DNA of 11,028 nucleotides from an uncultured Acidimicrobium sp. (GTDB taxonomy: Bacteria; Actinomycetota; Acidimicrobiia; Acidimicrobiales; Ilumatobacteraceae), in contig CAITUB010000145.1 in the NCBI GenBank assembly GCA_903895515.1, positions 1 through 11,028 of the forward strand. The letters run 5' to 3'. The position numbers and the translations under genes are program-made. The notes beneath the pieces were generated by a model, which made no database searches, was not told the origin of the DNA, and saw only the letters and a list, made by a program, of their open reading frames with translations. Positions 1 to 6,322 of this stretch are shown piece after piece (the first letter of the stretch is position 1; the number at the start of each line of letters is the position of its first letter).

Positions 1-576
1 GAAATGACCGAACTTGGTTTGGTGGGTGTTCCCGATGCCAGCAAAATGTTCTTGGCCGACCGTCGTCCAGGCACGCCAGGTTCTGTTGTCGTTCCAACAC
101 TTGAAGGACAACGCCCATTGCTCGTTGAAGTGCAAGCGCTCACCAACGCAACATCGGGCAATGCACCTGCGCGTCGAAGCGCACAAGGCCTCGACCCAGG
201 TCGTTTAGCAATGTTGCTTGCAGTGCTCGAACGTCGCGCGCGCATCAGCCTGTCGCAACACGAGGTATATGCATCGGTCGTTGGTGGCGTGAAGTTGAAC
301 GACCCAGGCAGCGACCTTGGTTTATGTTTGGCTCTGGTTTCTGCAGCCACAAACACTCCGGCACCTGGCGATTTAGTGGTGTGTGGCGAAGTTGGTCTTG
401 GTGGCGAAATTCGCCACGTTGGCCACATGTCGCGCCGGCTTGCCGAAGCAGCACGCTTGGGCTTCACCCGCGCAATCGTTCCCGCAAGCGGTGACTATTC
501 ACAAAAAGGGCTCACGCTTCAGCCAGCAAGCACGCTCAGTGAAGCACTAGCAATTGCGCAACTAAACGTGCGCTAA
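1..576 (+). CDS. radA: DNA repair protein RadA/Sms, C-terminal part (5' truncated by window edge)
   Basis: The frame is open from base 1, so this is the C-terminal ~191 residues of a protein of usually about 450. RadA is a RecA-like DnaB-type helicase that promotes branch migration in recombinational repair. The visible part begins with the sequence just after the RadA-specific KNRFG region (EMTELGLVGVPDASKMFLADR, close to the family pattern FEM.E.GL..V..PS..FL). It continues into the Lon-protease-like C-terminal domain, with PGSVVVPTLEG, the RRSAQGLDPGRLAMLLAVLE stretch, and VYASVVGGVKLNDPGSDLGL followed by CGEVGLGGEIR. The Walker A/B and zinc-finger parts lie upstream of the window. The next gene on the same strand starts 21 bases later but appears to have its own promoter. 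Confidence 0.95.
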   Translation, partial: EMTELGLVGVPDASKMFLADRRPGTPGSVVVPTLEGQRPLLVEVQALTNATSGNAPARRSAQGLDPGRLAMLLAVLERRARISLSQHEVYASVVGGVKLNDPGSDLGLCLALVSAATNTPAPGDLVVCGEVGLGGEIRHVGHMSRRLAEAARLGFTRAIVPASGDYSQKGLTLQPASTLSEALAIAQLNVR

Positions 577-585
577 AGCCTGGCG

Positions 586-591
586 TAGAGT
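586..591 (+). promoter_or_regulatory. -10-like box, leaderless promoter of the DinB-family gene
   Basis: TAGAGT fits TANNNT and ends exactly six bases before the GTG at 598, so transcription would start at or next to the start codon. There is no Shine-Dalgarno sequence in the 21-base gap and no convincing -35 box. The same layout recurs at other genes in this window. Confidence 0.55.
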
Positions 592-597
592 CGGTGC

Positions 598-1122
598 GTG
601 GCAATAGAACCCGACAATAAAAACTGGACATGGGTGCTCGAGCGCCAATGCCCCGACTGCGCATTTGATGCAGCATCTGTAGTTCCTCGCGACATTGGTA
701 TGAACATTCGCGATGTTGCGTCGCAATGGGAAGTGATCTTGTTGCATCCAGGCGCAACAAAACGACCTGTAGAAAACGTTTGGTCGCCAAGTGAATACGG
801 GTGCCATGTGCGCGATGTGTTTCGCATGTATGACTTCCGTTTAGAGCTGATGCTCACCGAAGACGACCCTTTATTCCCCAACTGGGACCAAGACGAAACT
901 GCCACATCCGACCGCTACGACCTGCAAGACCCATTGGTTGTGCGTCGTGAATTAGCAATTGCCGGCGACTTGCTAGCCGAGCGATTCGATGCGGTGACTG
1001 CAGGCGAATGGTTGCGAACCGGAATGCGCAGCGATGGAGCCAGGTTCACCGTGGAATCGATTGGCCGCTACTTTCTTCACGACCCCATTCATCATTTGTG
1101 GGATGTTTCGCGCACCTATTAA
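598..1122 (+). CDS. DinB-fold family protein
   Basis: This 174-residue protein looks like the actinobacterial branch of the DinB/YfiT-like superfamily: four-helix-bundle, metal-binding proteins related to thiol-dependent transferases. The name comes from Bacillus DinB and is unrelated to DNA polymerase IV. The pattern is typical: a Trp-containing N-terminus with a Cys-x-x-Cys pair (C18, C21), then WSPSEYGCHVRDV (residues 62-74), EDDPLFPNWDQDET (88-101) and LHDPIHHLWDV (160-170). H70, H161 and H165 or H166 are the candidate metal ligands. The start is GTG at 598, chosen because it opens the conserved W..VLE..CP.C region and sits six bases after a TANNNT box. Substrate is unknown. The position between radA and tag hints at stress or alkylation defence, but that is guilt by association only. 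Confidence 0.85.
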   Translation: MAIEPDNKNWTWVLERQCPDCAFDAASVVPRDIGMNIRDVASQWEVILLHPGATKRPVENVWSPSEYGCHVRDVFRMYDFRLELMLTEDDPLFPNWDQDETATSDRYDLQDPLVVRRELAIAGDLLAERFDAVTAGEWLRTGMRSDGARFTVESIGRYFLHDPIHHLWDVSRTY

Positions 1123-1145
1123 CAACTCGCGCACACATCAGGTTC

Positions 1146-1748
1146 ATGACAACCCAAACATCACATTCTGCAGTTAAAGGCGACGACGGCAACAAGCGCT
1201 GCGCTTGGTGCGTAAGCGACCCGCAATACATGAAGTATCACGACACCGAATGGGGCAGGCCCGTTACCGATGACCAAAAGCTCTACGAAAAGCTATGCCT
1301 CGAAGGCTTTCAGGCTGGGCTTTCATGGCTGACAATTTTGCGCAAGCGTGAAAACTTTCGCGAAGCGTTCGCCAACTTCGACCCCGAAGAGGTCGCGTTA
1401 TTTAAGGCTCGCGACATCACACGGCTTATGAAGAACGAAGGCATCGTTCGCAATCGATTAAAGATTGAAGCCGCGATTACCAATGCGAAAGCAACACTGA
1501 AAGTGCAGGACGAATTGGGCACGCTGTCTTCACTCATTTGGTCGTTTGCGCCCACAAAGCCAAAAAAGGCTCCCCGCACGCTTTCCGATGTTCCGGCTAC
1601 TTCACCAGAGTCGGTTGCTCTGTCGAAAGAGTTGCTGAAGCGTGGCTTCAAGTTTGTTGGGCCAACCACCATGTATGCAGCAATGCAGTCACTGGGTTTA
1701 GTGAACGATCACTTGGCTACGTGCTTTGCCCGCGACACCGCCAAATAG
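1146..1748 (+). CDS. tag: DNA-3-methyladenine glycosylase I
   Basis: Tag excises 3-methyladenine from alkylated DNA to start base excision repair. The 200-residue product aligns by eye along the whole E. coli enzyme (187 residues). It has RCAWC (18-22), YHDTEWG (31-37), LEGFQAGLSWLTIL, KRENFREAF, GIVRNRLKI, RGFKFVGPT and NDHLATC (187-193). The four expected zinc ligands are present as Cys19, His32, His189 and Cys193. The Glu that recognises the methylated base corresponds to Glu53. A longer reading from 1008 overlaps the previous gene, so ATG 1146 is preferred; it is preceded only by a weak CAGG at four-base spacing and lacks the TANNNT box seen elsewhere, so co-transcription from 598 is likely. 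Its stop codon abuts the stop codon of the convergent GNAT gene with no base between them. Confidence 0.95.
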   Translation: MTTQTSHSAVKGDDGNKRCAWCVSDPQYMKYHDTEWGRPVTDDQKLYEKLCLEGFQAGLSWLTILRKRENFREAFANFDPEEVALFKARDITRLMKNEGIVRNRLKIEAAITNAKATLKVQDELGTLSSLIWSFAPTKPKKAPRTLSDVPATSPESVALSKELLKRGFKFVGPTTMYAAMQSLGLVNDHLATCFARDTAK

Positions 1749-2180
1749 TTATACGTCGTAGCGGTACACATTTGTTTCGCGAGCCTTGAAACCAAGCCGC
1801 TGATACAAACGATTTGCTGCTTCGCGTGACGGACGCGAAGTGAGATCAACCGTTGTAGCGCCCTGACGTTTCGCTTCGGCGAGCGCGAACTTGTTTAACG
1901 CTTCGCCAACACCTTTGCCACGAGCATCGGCGTCAACCACCACATCTTCAATCCATGCGCGAATGCCCGTAGGGATGTGAAAAATCACCAGCGTCAATGA
2001 ACCAACAATTACGCCATCAACTTTTGCCAACAGAACATGAGAAGAATCGGAAGCAACAATTGATTCCAACTGCTCTTTCGTTGGTGCCGGGTTCGACTTT
2101 GATAACTGCGGAATCAGTCGCTGAAACGCCACGACTAGGTCGTTGGCTACGCGGTTTGCGATTTCTACCTGCACAGTCAT
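1749..2180 (-). CDS. GNAT family N-acetyltransferase
   Basis: This is a 143-residue single-domain GNAT fold. GNAT enzymes transfer an acyl group from acyl-CoA to an amine. The acceptor here cannot be told from sequence. The core strand WIEDVVVDADARGKGVG (76-92) carries the pyrophosphate-binding motif A (R87-G-K-G-V-G92). This is followed by helix 3 and the C-terminal RLYQRLGF segment (about 124-131) that is typical of motif B. The upstream segment LLAKVDGVIVGSLTL is the usual strand pair before motif A. The gene is divergent from the polysaccharide deacetylase across 39 bases and has its own TANNNT box six bases before ATG. It converges stop-to-stop with tag. Confidence 0.88.
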   Translation of the reverse strand: MTVQVEIANRVANDLVVAFQRLIPQLSKSNPAPTKEQLESIVASDSSHVLLAKVDGVIVGSLTLVIFHIPTGIRAWIEDVVVDADARGKGVGEALNKFALAEAKRQGATTVDLTSRPSREAANRLYQRLGFKARETNVYRYDV

Positions 2181-2186
2181 GTCTCT

Positions 2187-2192
2187 ACCTTA
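2187..2192 (-). promoter_or_regulatory. -10-like box, probable leaderless promoter of the GNAT gene
   Basis: Read on the minus strand this is TAAGGT (TANNNT), six bases before the ATG whose first base is 2180. The AAGG inside it could instead be a weak Shine-Dalgarno, so the reading is not unique. It lies in a 39-base divergent intergenic space with the deacetylase promoter. Confidence 0.45.
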
Positions 2193-2207
2193 TTGCGTAA
2201 AAGCCCG

Positions 2208-2213
2208 TAGAAT
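2208..2213 (+). promoter_or_regulatory. -10-like box, leaderless promoter of the deacetylase-glycosyltransferase pair
   Basis: TAGAAT is a good -10 match and lies exactly six bases before GTG 2220, leaving no room for a ribosome binding site. No -35 box is evident at normal spacing. Confidence 0.55.
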
Positions 2214-2219
2214 TAGCGT

Positions 2220-2981
2220 GTGCTGATGTTTACCGCGAAGCGGCAAGTAGCAACCGGCGTCGGCAACTGCCTGCGCATGCTTCCTGGCTCGCCAGTTGCC
2301 GGCCAGCGCGTACTCATGTATCACGCTGTGGGCAATCGCGTAGACGGCGACATCAACAACATTTACACCATGTCGCGCACCGACTTTTTGCGCCACATTG
2401 AAACTCTGCAGGCAGTTTCTGCGAAGTTCAACATGCCATTTACCCCATTTCGCCAATCGAATAGCACCGAAATTGCCGTTACTTTCGACGACGGATATGC
2501 CGATGCGCTTTCCACAATTGGTCCAGAACTGAGCAAGCGCGGTATTCCCTTTCATGTGTTTGTGACACCAGAAAAACTCACTTCTGGTGACCCGCGGTAT
2601 TTATCAACTCCCGAACTGCGCGAACTTGCCACCATTCCAGGAGCAACCATTGGTGCGCACGGCGCAACTCACCGCTCACTCACTTCGCTCAGCATCGCCG
2701 ATGCAGAAGCAGACTTGCGCAGTAGCAAGCAACAACTTGAAGATGTTCTGCAAACACCAATAACCACCATGTCGTACCCATATGGCCACGTGAATACAGA
2801 AGTGCGCGAAGCAGCACAACGTGTTGGGTTCACGGAAGCGGCTTGCAGCAAGTGGGGCGTGAATAACGAACACAGCGACGCACTGTTATTGAACCGCCTC
2901 GACATGTGGGCAGGCGACAACTCGCGTACCATTGAAAACAAAGTGCTGGGCTACTGGAACTTCCTCGGTCGTCGCACGTGA
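2220..2981 (+). CDS. Polysaccharide deacetylase family protein (NodB/CE4 fold)
   Basis: The 253-residue protein has the CE4 carbohydrate esterase motifs. VLMYHAVG (31-38) is the entry strand. TFDDGYAD (88-95) supplies the catalytic and metal Asp pair D90/D91. GAHGATH (145-151) gives metal ligands H147 and H151, with Gly where many members have Ser or Thr after the first His. SYPYG (about 192-196) is motif 3. Such enzymes remove N-acetyl groups from glycans. No signal peptide or membrane segment is visible, so a cytoplasmic or membrane-peripheral role on a lipid-linked glycan intermediate is more likely than wall peptidoglycan. The start is GTG 2220, with ATG 2226 as alternative; the promoter spacing favours GTG. 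The stop overlaps the start of the downstream glycosyltransferase by four bases (GTGA), indicating translational coupling. Confidence 0.9.
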   Translation: MLMFTAKRQVATGVGNCLRMLPGSPVAGQRVLMYHAVGNRVDGDINNIYTMSRTDFLRHIETLQAVSAKFNMPFTPFRQSNSTEIAVTFDDGYADALSTIGPELSKRGIPFHVFVTPEKLTSGDPRYLSTPELRELATIPGATIGAHGATHRSLTSLSIADAEADLRSSKQQLEDVLQTPITTMSYPYGHVNTEVREAAQRVGFTEAACSKWGVNNEHSDALLLNRLDMWAGDNSRTIENKVLGYWNFLGRRT

Positions 2982-3790
2982 CCGACAACGCAAACATCAG
3001 CGTGGTCATTCCATGCTTCAATTCTGCTGCAACAATTGAACGCGCACTACGCAGTGTTGAACATCAGACCACAAAACCGCACGAGGTGTTGGTGGTCGAC
3101 GATGCAAGCAGTGACAACACTGTGTCAGTTATTGAACAGTACGCACAAACTTCCTCGCTAAATGTCCGCGTAATCAAACAAAACGTGAATGGCGGGCCAA
3201 GCGTGGCTCGCAATGCTGCTTGGAACGTTGCAACAGGTGAATTCATCGCCTTTCTGGATGCCGACGATCAGTGGCACCCGCAAAAACTTGAGGAACAACT
3301 CAATGCAATGCTGGCTAACCCGACATGTGCCATGAGTTTTCATGACCACCTGTTCGGTTCATCCGAACAATTCGAAACCTTGCCGTTTGCGCCAGTTACA
3401 TCGCAGGCATCACTACGCAATTACCTGCTCCGCAATCGCTCCGCCACACCAACGGTGATGTTGCGCACAGCATTAACTGAGCGCTTCACCAGCACCAAGC
3501 GTTATGCCGAGGATTACTTGCTGTGGATGACCATTATCGCCAGCCACGGAAGTGCACTGCACATTCACGCCACGCTCGCCCACTGCTCTAACCCTGGTTA
3601 TGGCGGCTCGGGGCAGAGCGGCAAGCTGTGGAAAATGGAACGCTCAGAACTGTCCGGATTCGTGTCTCTATGGCGCTCTGGGGCCCTCTCACTGCCCACC
3701 TTGGTGACGGTGTCAATCTGGTCAATTACTAAGTATTTACTGCGTCTTTTTGACACTTTTCTCATTCCGATTCGGCGCAGACGCCTATAG
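2978..3790 (+). CDS. Family 2 glycosyltransferase (GT-A fold)
   Basis: The 270-residue protein starts with the standard GT2 nucleotide-sugar binding domain: ISVVIPCFNSAATIERALRS (7-26), VLVVDDASSDNT (37-48), GGPSVARNAA (72-81) and GEFIAFLDADD (87-97), whose DxD motif binds metal and the nucleotide sugar. Donor and acceptor cannot be predicted. The C-terminal 30 or so residues (LPTLVTVSIWSITKYLLRLFDTFLIPIRRRR) are hydrophobic and then basic, consistent with membrane attachment near a lipid-linked acceptor. The GTG start overlaps the deacetylase stop, so the two are probably made together and act on the same surface polysaccharide. Its TAG stop forms part of the putative -10 box of the PAC2 gene. 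Confidence 0.92.
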   Translation: MTDNANISVVIPCFNSAATIERALRSVEHQTTKPHEVLVVDDASSDNTVSVIEQYAQTSSLNVRVIKQNVNGGPSVARNAAWNVATGEFIAFLDADDQWHPQKLEEQLNAMLANPTCAMSFHDHLFGSSEQFETLPFAPVTSQASLRNYLLRNRSATPTVMLRTALTERFTSTKRYAEDYLLWMTIIASHGSALHIHATLAHCSNPGYGGSGQSGKLWKMERSELSGFVSLWRSGALSLPTLVTVSIWSITKYLLRLFDTFLIPIRRRRL

Positions 3791-3793
3791 CGT
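3788..3793 (+). promoter_or_regulatory. -10-like box for the PAC2 gene
   Basis: TAGCGT fits TANNNT and ends nine bases before ATG 3803. The first three bases are the stop codon of the glycosyltransferase gene. The spacing is longer than at the other genes here, so this is a weaker call. No Shine-Dalgarno is seen. Confidence 0.35.
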
Positions 3794-3802
3794 TCTGCTG
3801 AG

Positions 3803-4729
3803 ATGTCGTCCCTTGATCATGTCCGTTGGTTGTCAAAACCGTCACTGAAACAACCAGTCATCGTCACCGCATTTACCGGTTGGAACGATGCAGCAGACGC
3901 AGCATCAAATGCGGTTCGCAATTTAATTGAAGGTTGGCGCGCACAACCGCTTGCCGAAATTGACCCTGAAGAATTCACCGACTTCGCCACCATTCGCCCT
4001 CACGTTCGTCTGAAAGACGGAGGCGTGCGCAACATTGTGTGGCCAACCGTTGGATTGTGGCACGTGTCAGGCGCTGGCGGCGACATCATTTTGGTACTCG
4101 GACCAGAACCAAGTTTGAAATGGCGCACATTTTCAGAACAACTGATGGGTGTTGCCGATCACTTTGGTTCATCCATGATGCTCACACTTGGTGCATTGCT
4201 TGCCGATGTTCCTCACAGCCGACCTGTGCAAATTATTGGCACCGCAACCGATGACGACCTGATTGATCGCTTCGAACTTCAGCGTTCGCGTTATGAAGGA
4301 CCAACCGGAATCGTTGGCGTATTGCACGACAGTTGCTACACAGCAGCAATGCCATCGGCAGCGTTGTGGGCAGCAGTGCCTGCATATGCATCACAAGTGC
4401 CTTCACCTAAAGCATCGCTGTCACTTATGCGCCGCGCATGCGAAATTATTGGCACACCAGCACCCGTCGCATCGGTCATGAACCTGATTGAGCGTTACGA
4501 AGAACAAGTGAACTCGCTAGTCAGTGACGACGAAGACTTGGCTGCATACGTTGAGCGTTTGGAAACCATGTCTGACAACGGCATGAGCCTGGACGACGAA
4601 GTTGACGACGGTCAATTACAGTTCGATTTCGCAATGGACTCTGAAGACGAATCTGCAGAAGAACCCGATGCATCAACCTTGATGGATGAAGTAGAACAAT
4701 TCCTTCGCGAACAAGGCGAAGGCAAGTAA
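3803..4729 (+). CDS. PAC2 family protein (proteasome-assembly-chaperone-like)
   Basis: The 308-residue protein matches the actinobacterial PAC2 family, homologous to eukaryotic proteasome assembly chaperone 2 but of unsettled bacterial function. Visible landmarks are the N-terminal FTGWNDAADAAS (24-35), the ILVLGPEPSLKWRTF segment, GALLADVPHSRP, and YEGPTGIVGVLHDSC, followed by the helical CEIIGTPAPVASVMNLIERYEEQV. From about residue 241 the tail is strongly acidic (25 Asp/Glu against 3 basic residues in 68) and ends with a short amphipathic helix and GEGK. Members are common in proteasome-bearing Actinobacteria, but no pup or proteasome gene lies in the window. The stop codon directly abuts the hemQ stop codon (TAATTA at 4727-4732). 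Confidence 0.9.
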   Translation: MSSLDHVRWLSKPSLKQPVIVTAFTGWNDAADAASNAVRNLIEGWRAQPLAEIDPEEFTDFATIRPHVRLKDGGVRNIVWPTVGLWHVSGAGGDIILVLGPEPSLKWRTFSEQLMGVADHFGSSMMLTLGALLADVPHSRPVQIIGTATDDDLIDRFELQRSRYEGPTGIVGVLHDSCYTAAMPSAALWAAVPAYASQVPSPKASLSLMRRACEIIGTPAPVASVMNLIERYEEQVNSLVSDDEDLAAYVERLETMSDNGMSLDDEVDDGQLQFDFAMDSEDESAEEPDASTLMDEVEQFLREQGEGK

Positions 4730-5404
4730 TTACAGGCTGGCTACCAGTTCTTCTACTGGCGTAACCATTCCTACGTAAAACGCACCGAATTCTGCGTAAA
4801 CGGCAGATGCTTCATCGAAGCGCATGGTGTACACCACGTCTTTCAAGTCGTCTGGGTTTACTGCAAACAACGTAACGCCCCATTCGAAATCATCGAAGCC
4901 CGCGCTTGCGGTAACCAACTGAATAACGCGACCAGCAAATGCGCGACCGCTCTTACCGTGTTCGCCCATCAGTTCGCTGCGCTTTTCGAATGGCAAGGTG
5001 AACCAGTTGTTTTCTGGGTCACGACGCTTCGACATTGGGTAGAAACACCATGCGTTCTTGCCGGCAGGTGGCAACTGCGGGTACAAACGTGCAGTCTTCA
5101 TTTCTTCAGGAACGTTCGCTGCGTATTCGCTGAGTTCGGTAATGGATACGTAACTGTCGGTGATGAACACTCCAGCAGTTTGAACAGCGGTCTGGAACTT
5201 GCGTAGTTCGCGCATGTCGGAAGCAACTGCCATAAATGCAACGTCAGCTTTGTGGCCAAGCATGGACACGCTCACCACTTGAACGCCACGACCTTGCGCA
5301 TTTTTTACTGCGGAAATGACGGCTTGGCCATCAAACTCTGCTGCTGGGTGACCAAATAGGTGCAATACAGCCATTCCAACCGAGGGGGACATTGGTTCGC
5401 TCAT
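4730..5404 (-). CDS. hemQ: Coproheme decarboxylase HemQ/ChdC (chlorite dismutase family)
   Basis: HemQ converts Fe-coproporphyrin III to heme b with hydrogen peroxide, the last step of the coproporphyrin-dependent heme pathway of monoderm bacteria. The 224-residue protein has FYPMSKRR (121-128), LMGEHGKSGR (145-154) and GFDDFEWGVTLFA (169-181). Relative to catalytic Tyr122 there is Lys126 (+4), proximal heme ligand His149 (+27) and Gln162 (+40). These are the spacings recalled for Geobacillus and Listeria ChdC (Tyr145/147, Lys149/151, His172/174, Gln185/187). The distal His that sits 17 residues before Tyr in characterised actinobacterial ChdC is Ala105 here. It lies nine bases downstream of the ATP-grasp gene with its own TANNNT box. 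No other heme gene is nearby. Confidence 0.93.
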   Translation of the reverse strand: MSEPMSPSVGMAVLHLFGHPAAEFDGQAVISAVKNAQGRGVQVVSVSMLGHKADVAFMAVASDMRELRKFQTAVQTAGVFITDSYVSITELSEYAANVPEEMKTARLYPQLPPAGKNAWCFYPMSKRRDPENNWFTLPFEKRSELMGEHGKSGRAFAGRVIQLVTASAGFDDFEWGVTLFAVNPDDLKDVVYTMRFDEASAVYAEFGAFYVGMVTPVEELVASL

Positions 5405-5410
5405 GTGGCA

Positions 5411-5416
5411 AGACTA
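5411..5416 (-). promoter_or_regulatory. -10-like box, leaderless promoter of hemQ
   Basis: On the minus strand TAGTCT (TANNNT) ends six bases before the hemQ ATG. Its TAG half is at the same time the stop codon of the ATP-grasp gene (5414-5416). This would let hemQ be transcribed independently of groEL and the ATP-grasp gene. Confidence 0.5.
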
Positions 5417-6307
5417 CCTTTCGTTCGTTGATGCTGCGTTGGCGAACGCCAAAGATGCTCGTGCTGGTGATTCATCATCCAGGTGCAAAAACAATGATGG
5501 TTCGGTGAGTTCGAGTTCCATCAGTTCGGGAACGCCAGCAGCATTCACCACCATGTCTACGCGTGCGTACAACGGCGAAACACCAAACTTGTTTTTCACA
5601 AAGGCCACAACTGAGTCGCCAAAAGCGCGCTCGGCAGCACTTGGAATGCGCAATGTGATTTCTTCAACTACATAGAGGCCGTTGTGATTTTGATCATTAT
5701 CGGCGAAAATTGGCGCCTTACGAAAACCATGGCTGAACTGGCCGCCCAAATACACCAAGCCTGTTTCACCATATTCGTCAATTGCGCTTTGGTATGGCTG
5801 GGCAAGCACTGCAATGCCACTGTTCAGCAACCTGCGCGCATGTTCGGTTGCACCTACAACATCATTTTTGTATCGCGCAGTGTTATTCGAGCCTGCGCTA
5901 ATTGCCGGCTTCACAATCACGTCGCGCGAAAACACGCCATCGGATAAATCGGTTTCAGATTCAACAAACACGGTTTCCATCACCGCAATGTCAGCGCTCA
6001 TTAATTCGCGCAAATAACGCTTATCCAAATTCCACTCAACAATGGGCAACGTGTTCAACAAACGTGTTTGTGTTGCCACCACTTTTAACCATGCGCTGAA
6101 CTCTGCGATGCGTTCGTGATAGTCCCACGGGCTGCGCAGCACGGCAATTGAATAGTCGGTCCACTGTGCATCGGGATCATCCCAGTTCACAATGTTCCAC
6201 TTCACCCCAGATGCATCAAGAGCACGACTCAAGATCCCAAGATCTTTATCGTGCCCTCGTGCTGACTCTGTTGTGACGAGCGCAATCATGTTTGGTGATG
6301 TGCTCAT
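5414..6307 (-). CDS. ATP-grasp domain protein, DcsG/RimK-like
   Basis: The 297-residue protein resembles the ATP-grasp group that includes DcsG of D-cycloserine biosynthesis and many uncharacterised members. These ligases couple a carboxylate, via acyl phosphate, to a nucleophile. Recognisable blocks are the N-terminal ALVTTESARGHDKDL, NWDDPDAQW (41-49), VLRSPWDYHERIAEF (56-70), LLNTLPIVEWNLDKRYL (83-99), the nucleotide-binding VKPAISAGSNNTAR (132-145), and the metal-binding MELELTEPSLFL (263-274). Substrate is unknown, and DcsG-like here is a fold-group statement rather than a claim of cycloserine synthesis. It begins 15 bases after the groEL stop, with neither a Shine-Dalgarno nor a TANNNT box before the ATG. 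Read-through from the groEL promoter is therefore the simplest expression model. A second in-frame ATG at 6287-6289 is possible. Confidence 0.85.
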   Translation of the reverse strand: MSTSPNMIALVTTESARGHDKDLGILSRALDASGVKWNIVNWDDPDAQWTDYSIAVLRSPWDYHERIAEFSAWLKVVATQTRLLNTLPIVEWNLDKRYLRELMSADIAVMETVFVESETDLSDGVFSRDVIVKPAISAGSNNTARYKNDVVGATEHARRLLNSGIAVLAQPYQSAIDEYGETGLVYLGGQFSHGFRKAPIFADNDQNHNGLYVVEEITLRIPSAAERAFGDSVVAFVKNKFGVSPLYARVDMVVNAAGVPELMELELTEPSLFLHLDDESPARASLAFANAASTNER

Positions 6308-6322
6308 GAAGGTCTACTTGAT

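Noticed and set aside
1008..1145. Longer tag start at 1008
   Set aside because: It would overlap the DinB-family gene by over 100 bases and adds sequence with no match to Tag; ATG 1146 gives the normal length.
6308..6322. Rho-independent terminator after groEL
   Set aside because: The 15-base gap has no GC-rich hairpin followed by a T run on the minus strand. The other intergenic gaps looked at showed no convincing one either.
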